Shown: in pieces, positions 62,694 to 64,000 of the stretch
Position numbering within the stretch: position 1 is the first letter of the stretch
How the letters are laid out: each line of letters begins with the position of its first letter
Assembly (NCBI GenBank): GCA_026400835.1
Contig: JAPLOA010000056.1
Location: 124,001-188,000 of the forward strand
DNA: 64,000 bases
Origin: Planctomycetales bacterium
GTDB lineage: Bacteria > Planctomycetota > Planctomycetia > Planctomycetales > Planctomycetaceae
Direction of reading: 5' to 3'
The notes under the pieces: model-generated
The model's database searches: none
The model's input: only the letters and a program-made list of their open reading frames with translations
What the model was told of the DNA's origin: nothing
Made by a program: the position numbers and the translations under genes

Positions 62694-64000
62694 TCACGCC
62701 GCGCCTCGGCGCGTTGTTCTCGATGTGTCTGGTTTCGTGATATTGTCCGGATCGCGTGGAGCAGAAGTATAAGCTGACAGCGAAATAGTCAGCGCGGCAG
62801 GTTGAGCAGCCGAAGCATCGTTCACGATGCGCGATGTTACCTGCCACAGGACTTCCCGTAACTCTTCACGACTCGCGTGGAGATGTTGCGACATTTGCAG
62901 CAATTCCGCTTCCACGACAGACGGTTTCACGTCGGCTGCTCGAGGAGCCCGAAGGATCTTTTCGTGAACTCGGCTTGCATTGACTTCGGTCTCGTAGAAC
63001 AACTCCTCGTAGAGCTTTTCGCCGGGCCGAAGACCGGTATAAACGATATCGATGTCCGTCGGATATTCCTGACCTGACAGGCGAATCATATCTTTCGCGA
63101 GGTCAACGATTTTTACGGGCTCACCCATATCCAGAATCAACACGTCCCCACCTTCACCGACAGCACCTGACTGCAGGACAAGTTGCACGGCTTCGGGAAT
63201 CGTCATGAAGTATCGCTGCATTTCGGGATCAGTCACGGTGACCGGACCGCCTTCCTCGATCTGCCGGCGAAACGTCGGCACGACGCTGCCTGCGGAATTC
63301 AGCACGTTGCCAAATCGCACAGTAATGAAACGCGTCTTTGATCGAGAAGACACTGAGTGCAGATATTGCTCGGCGATCAGCTTTGTCGCCCCCATGACAT
63401 TCGTGGGACGGACCGCTTTGTCAGTCGAAATCATGACAAAACGTTCAACCGAAAACTTGTGAGCCAAATCGACCAGTACACGAGTCCCAAACACGTTGTT
63501 CCGCACGGCCGCCTGAGGATTCGTTTCCATCAAGGGCACATGCTTGTAAGCAGCCGCGTGAAAAACTACGGCCGGACGATGCTGCATAAACAGTCGCGTC
63601 ATCGCATGCGGGTCAGTAATGTCCTCAACGATAAATTCGAGCTGACATTTGTAGCGATCCATCTGATGGTGCAGACTTTCGAATTCCTGCTCCATCTGGA
63701 ATATGCCAAACTCGGACTGATCCAGCAGCACGATGCGGCGCGGCCCAAAGGTCAATAACTGGCGACAAACTTCGGAGCCAATGCTACCAGCGGCTCCGGT
63801 AACCAGGATCACTCGATCCGCCAGGACGCTGCGAATGCCATTGAGATCCAACTGATTGGGCTCACGTCGCAACAAGTCATCGATCGTGATATCCCGCATT
63901 TTCAGATGAAAACGCCCCGAAGGAATTTCATCCACGGACGGAACCAGATGAGCATCCACGCCGTTGCGTCGACAGATCTCACTCACTTCGCGAATCGTGC
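62694..64000 (-). CDS. CapD/WbpM-type NDP-sugar 4,6-dehydratase, C-terminal part (cut by window edge)
   Basis: The visible 430-plus residues are the cytoplasmic catalytic part of a polysaccharide biosynthesis protein of the CapD/FlaA1/WbpM type, which converts UDP-GlcNAc to 4-keto-6-deoxy sugar nucleotides for capsule, O-antigen or glycosylation. Motifs are VILVTGAAGSIGSEVCRQLL (NAD loop), HAAAYKHVPLMETNPQAAV, FVMISTDKAVRPTNVMGATK (Met replacing the usual Tyr, as is normal here), VRFGNVLNSAGSVVPTF and TGLRPGEKLYEELF. The upstream membrane helices and the true start lie beyond 64000; the first visible Met (63986) is internal. A Thr/Arg-rich tail ends the protein. Confidence 0.9.
   Translation of the reverse strand, partial: TIREVSEICRRNGVDAHLVPSVDEIPSGRFHLKMRDITIDDLLRREPNQLDLNGIRSVLADRVILVTGAAGSIGSEVCRQLLTFGPRRIVLLDQSEFGIFQMEQEFESLHHQMDRYKCQLEFIVEDITDPHAMTRLFMQHRPAVVFHAAAYKHVPLMETNPQAAVRNNVFGTRVLVDLAHKFSVERFVMISTDKAVRPTNVMGATKLIAEQYLHSVSSRSKTRFITVRFGNVLNSAGSVVPTFRRQIEEGGPVTVTDPEMQRYFMTIPEAVQLVLQSGAVGEGGDVLILDMGEPVKIVDLAKDMIRLSGQEYPTDIDIVYTGLRPGEKLYEELFYETEVNASRVHEKILRAPRAADVKPSVVEAELLQMSQHLHASREELREVLWQVTSRIVNDASAAQPAALTISLSAYTSAPRDPDNITKPDTSRTTRRGAA

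Overview
The window is about 64 kb of a dense bacterial chromosome that I place in the Planctomycetota, most likely class Planctomycetia. The evidence is a DUF1559 pseudopilin-type protein, a TPR/FG-GAP/ASPIC-UnbV secreted protein, a von Willebrand A membrane protein, a small 'NPYAA' membrane protein, a YHYH protein, a PQQ-like propeller, a sigma factor of planctomycete type and several families of dispersed palindromic repeats. The exact genus cannot be read from the sequence. No rRNA or tRNA gene, CRISPR array or complete insertion sequence was recognised.

Layout. 1-6795 (minus strand) is a flagellar basal-body and export operon in the order flgB-flgC-fliE-fliF-fliG-fliH-fliI-fliJ, with fliJ cut by the window edge. 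7189-9706 (plus) holds murQ and an RbsA-type sugar ABC ATPase without its permease. 9707-18012 has a small membrane protein, a large TPR-peroxiredoxin fusion, a class II photolyase coupled to an SRPBCC protein, a sigma-70 factor and a secreted alpha/beta hydrolase. 18127-18662 is a tandem array of a 123/124-bp palindromic unit. 18674-20718 carries mqnE and a UbiA prenyltransferase (mqnP-like), steps of futalosine-pathway menaquinone synthesis. 21174-29754 encodes a DUF1559 protein, a lipoprotein, a TPR/FG-GAP protein and a VWA membrane protein.

30077-36263 (plus) is the most system-like part: an OmpR-type response regulator, its histidine kinase with a Pro/Gly/Arg-rich extracytoplasmic loop, a YHYH protein, an EF-hand protein with a very similar Pro/Gly/Arg-rich body, then a PQQ-like propeller. 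The shared composition of sensor loop and EF-hand protein is a testable hint of a calcium or surface-sensing module. 36377-46753 (minus) contains an AI-2E-type permease, a repeat cluster, a tandem universal stress protein beside a Ca2+-type P-ATPase, a protease-DUF1080-SirB1 fusion and a Gly/Tyr/Pro-rich TPR protein.

47121-52180 is a decaying stretch: a truncated ECF sigma gene, an RHS/YD-repeat fragment and a frameshifted, internally deleted Tat-secreted FAD oxidase, mixed with intact small genes (zinc-ribbon membrane protein, PAP2-type phosphatase, cyclase). 52433-64000 has aqpZ, an HNH endonuclease, a conserved hypothetical protein, a dus gene with an unusual start, a receiver-domain remnant, lpd, a UPF1-like helicase, an inverted-repeat element, a zinc alcohol dehydrogenase and the C-terminal part of a CapD-type sugar-nucleotide dehydratase.
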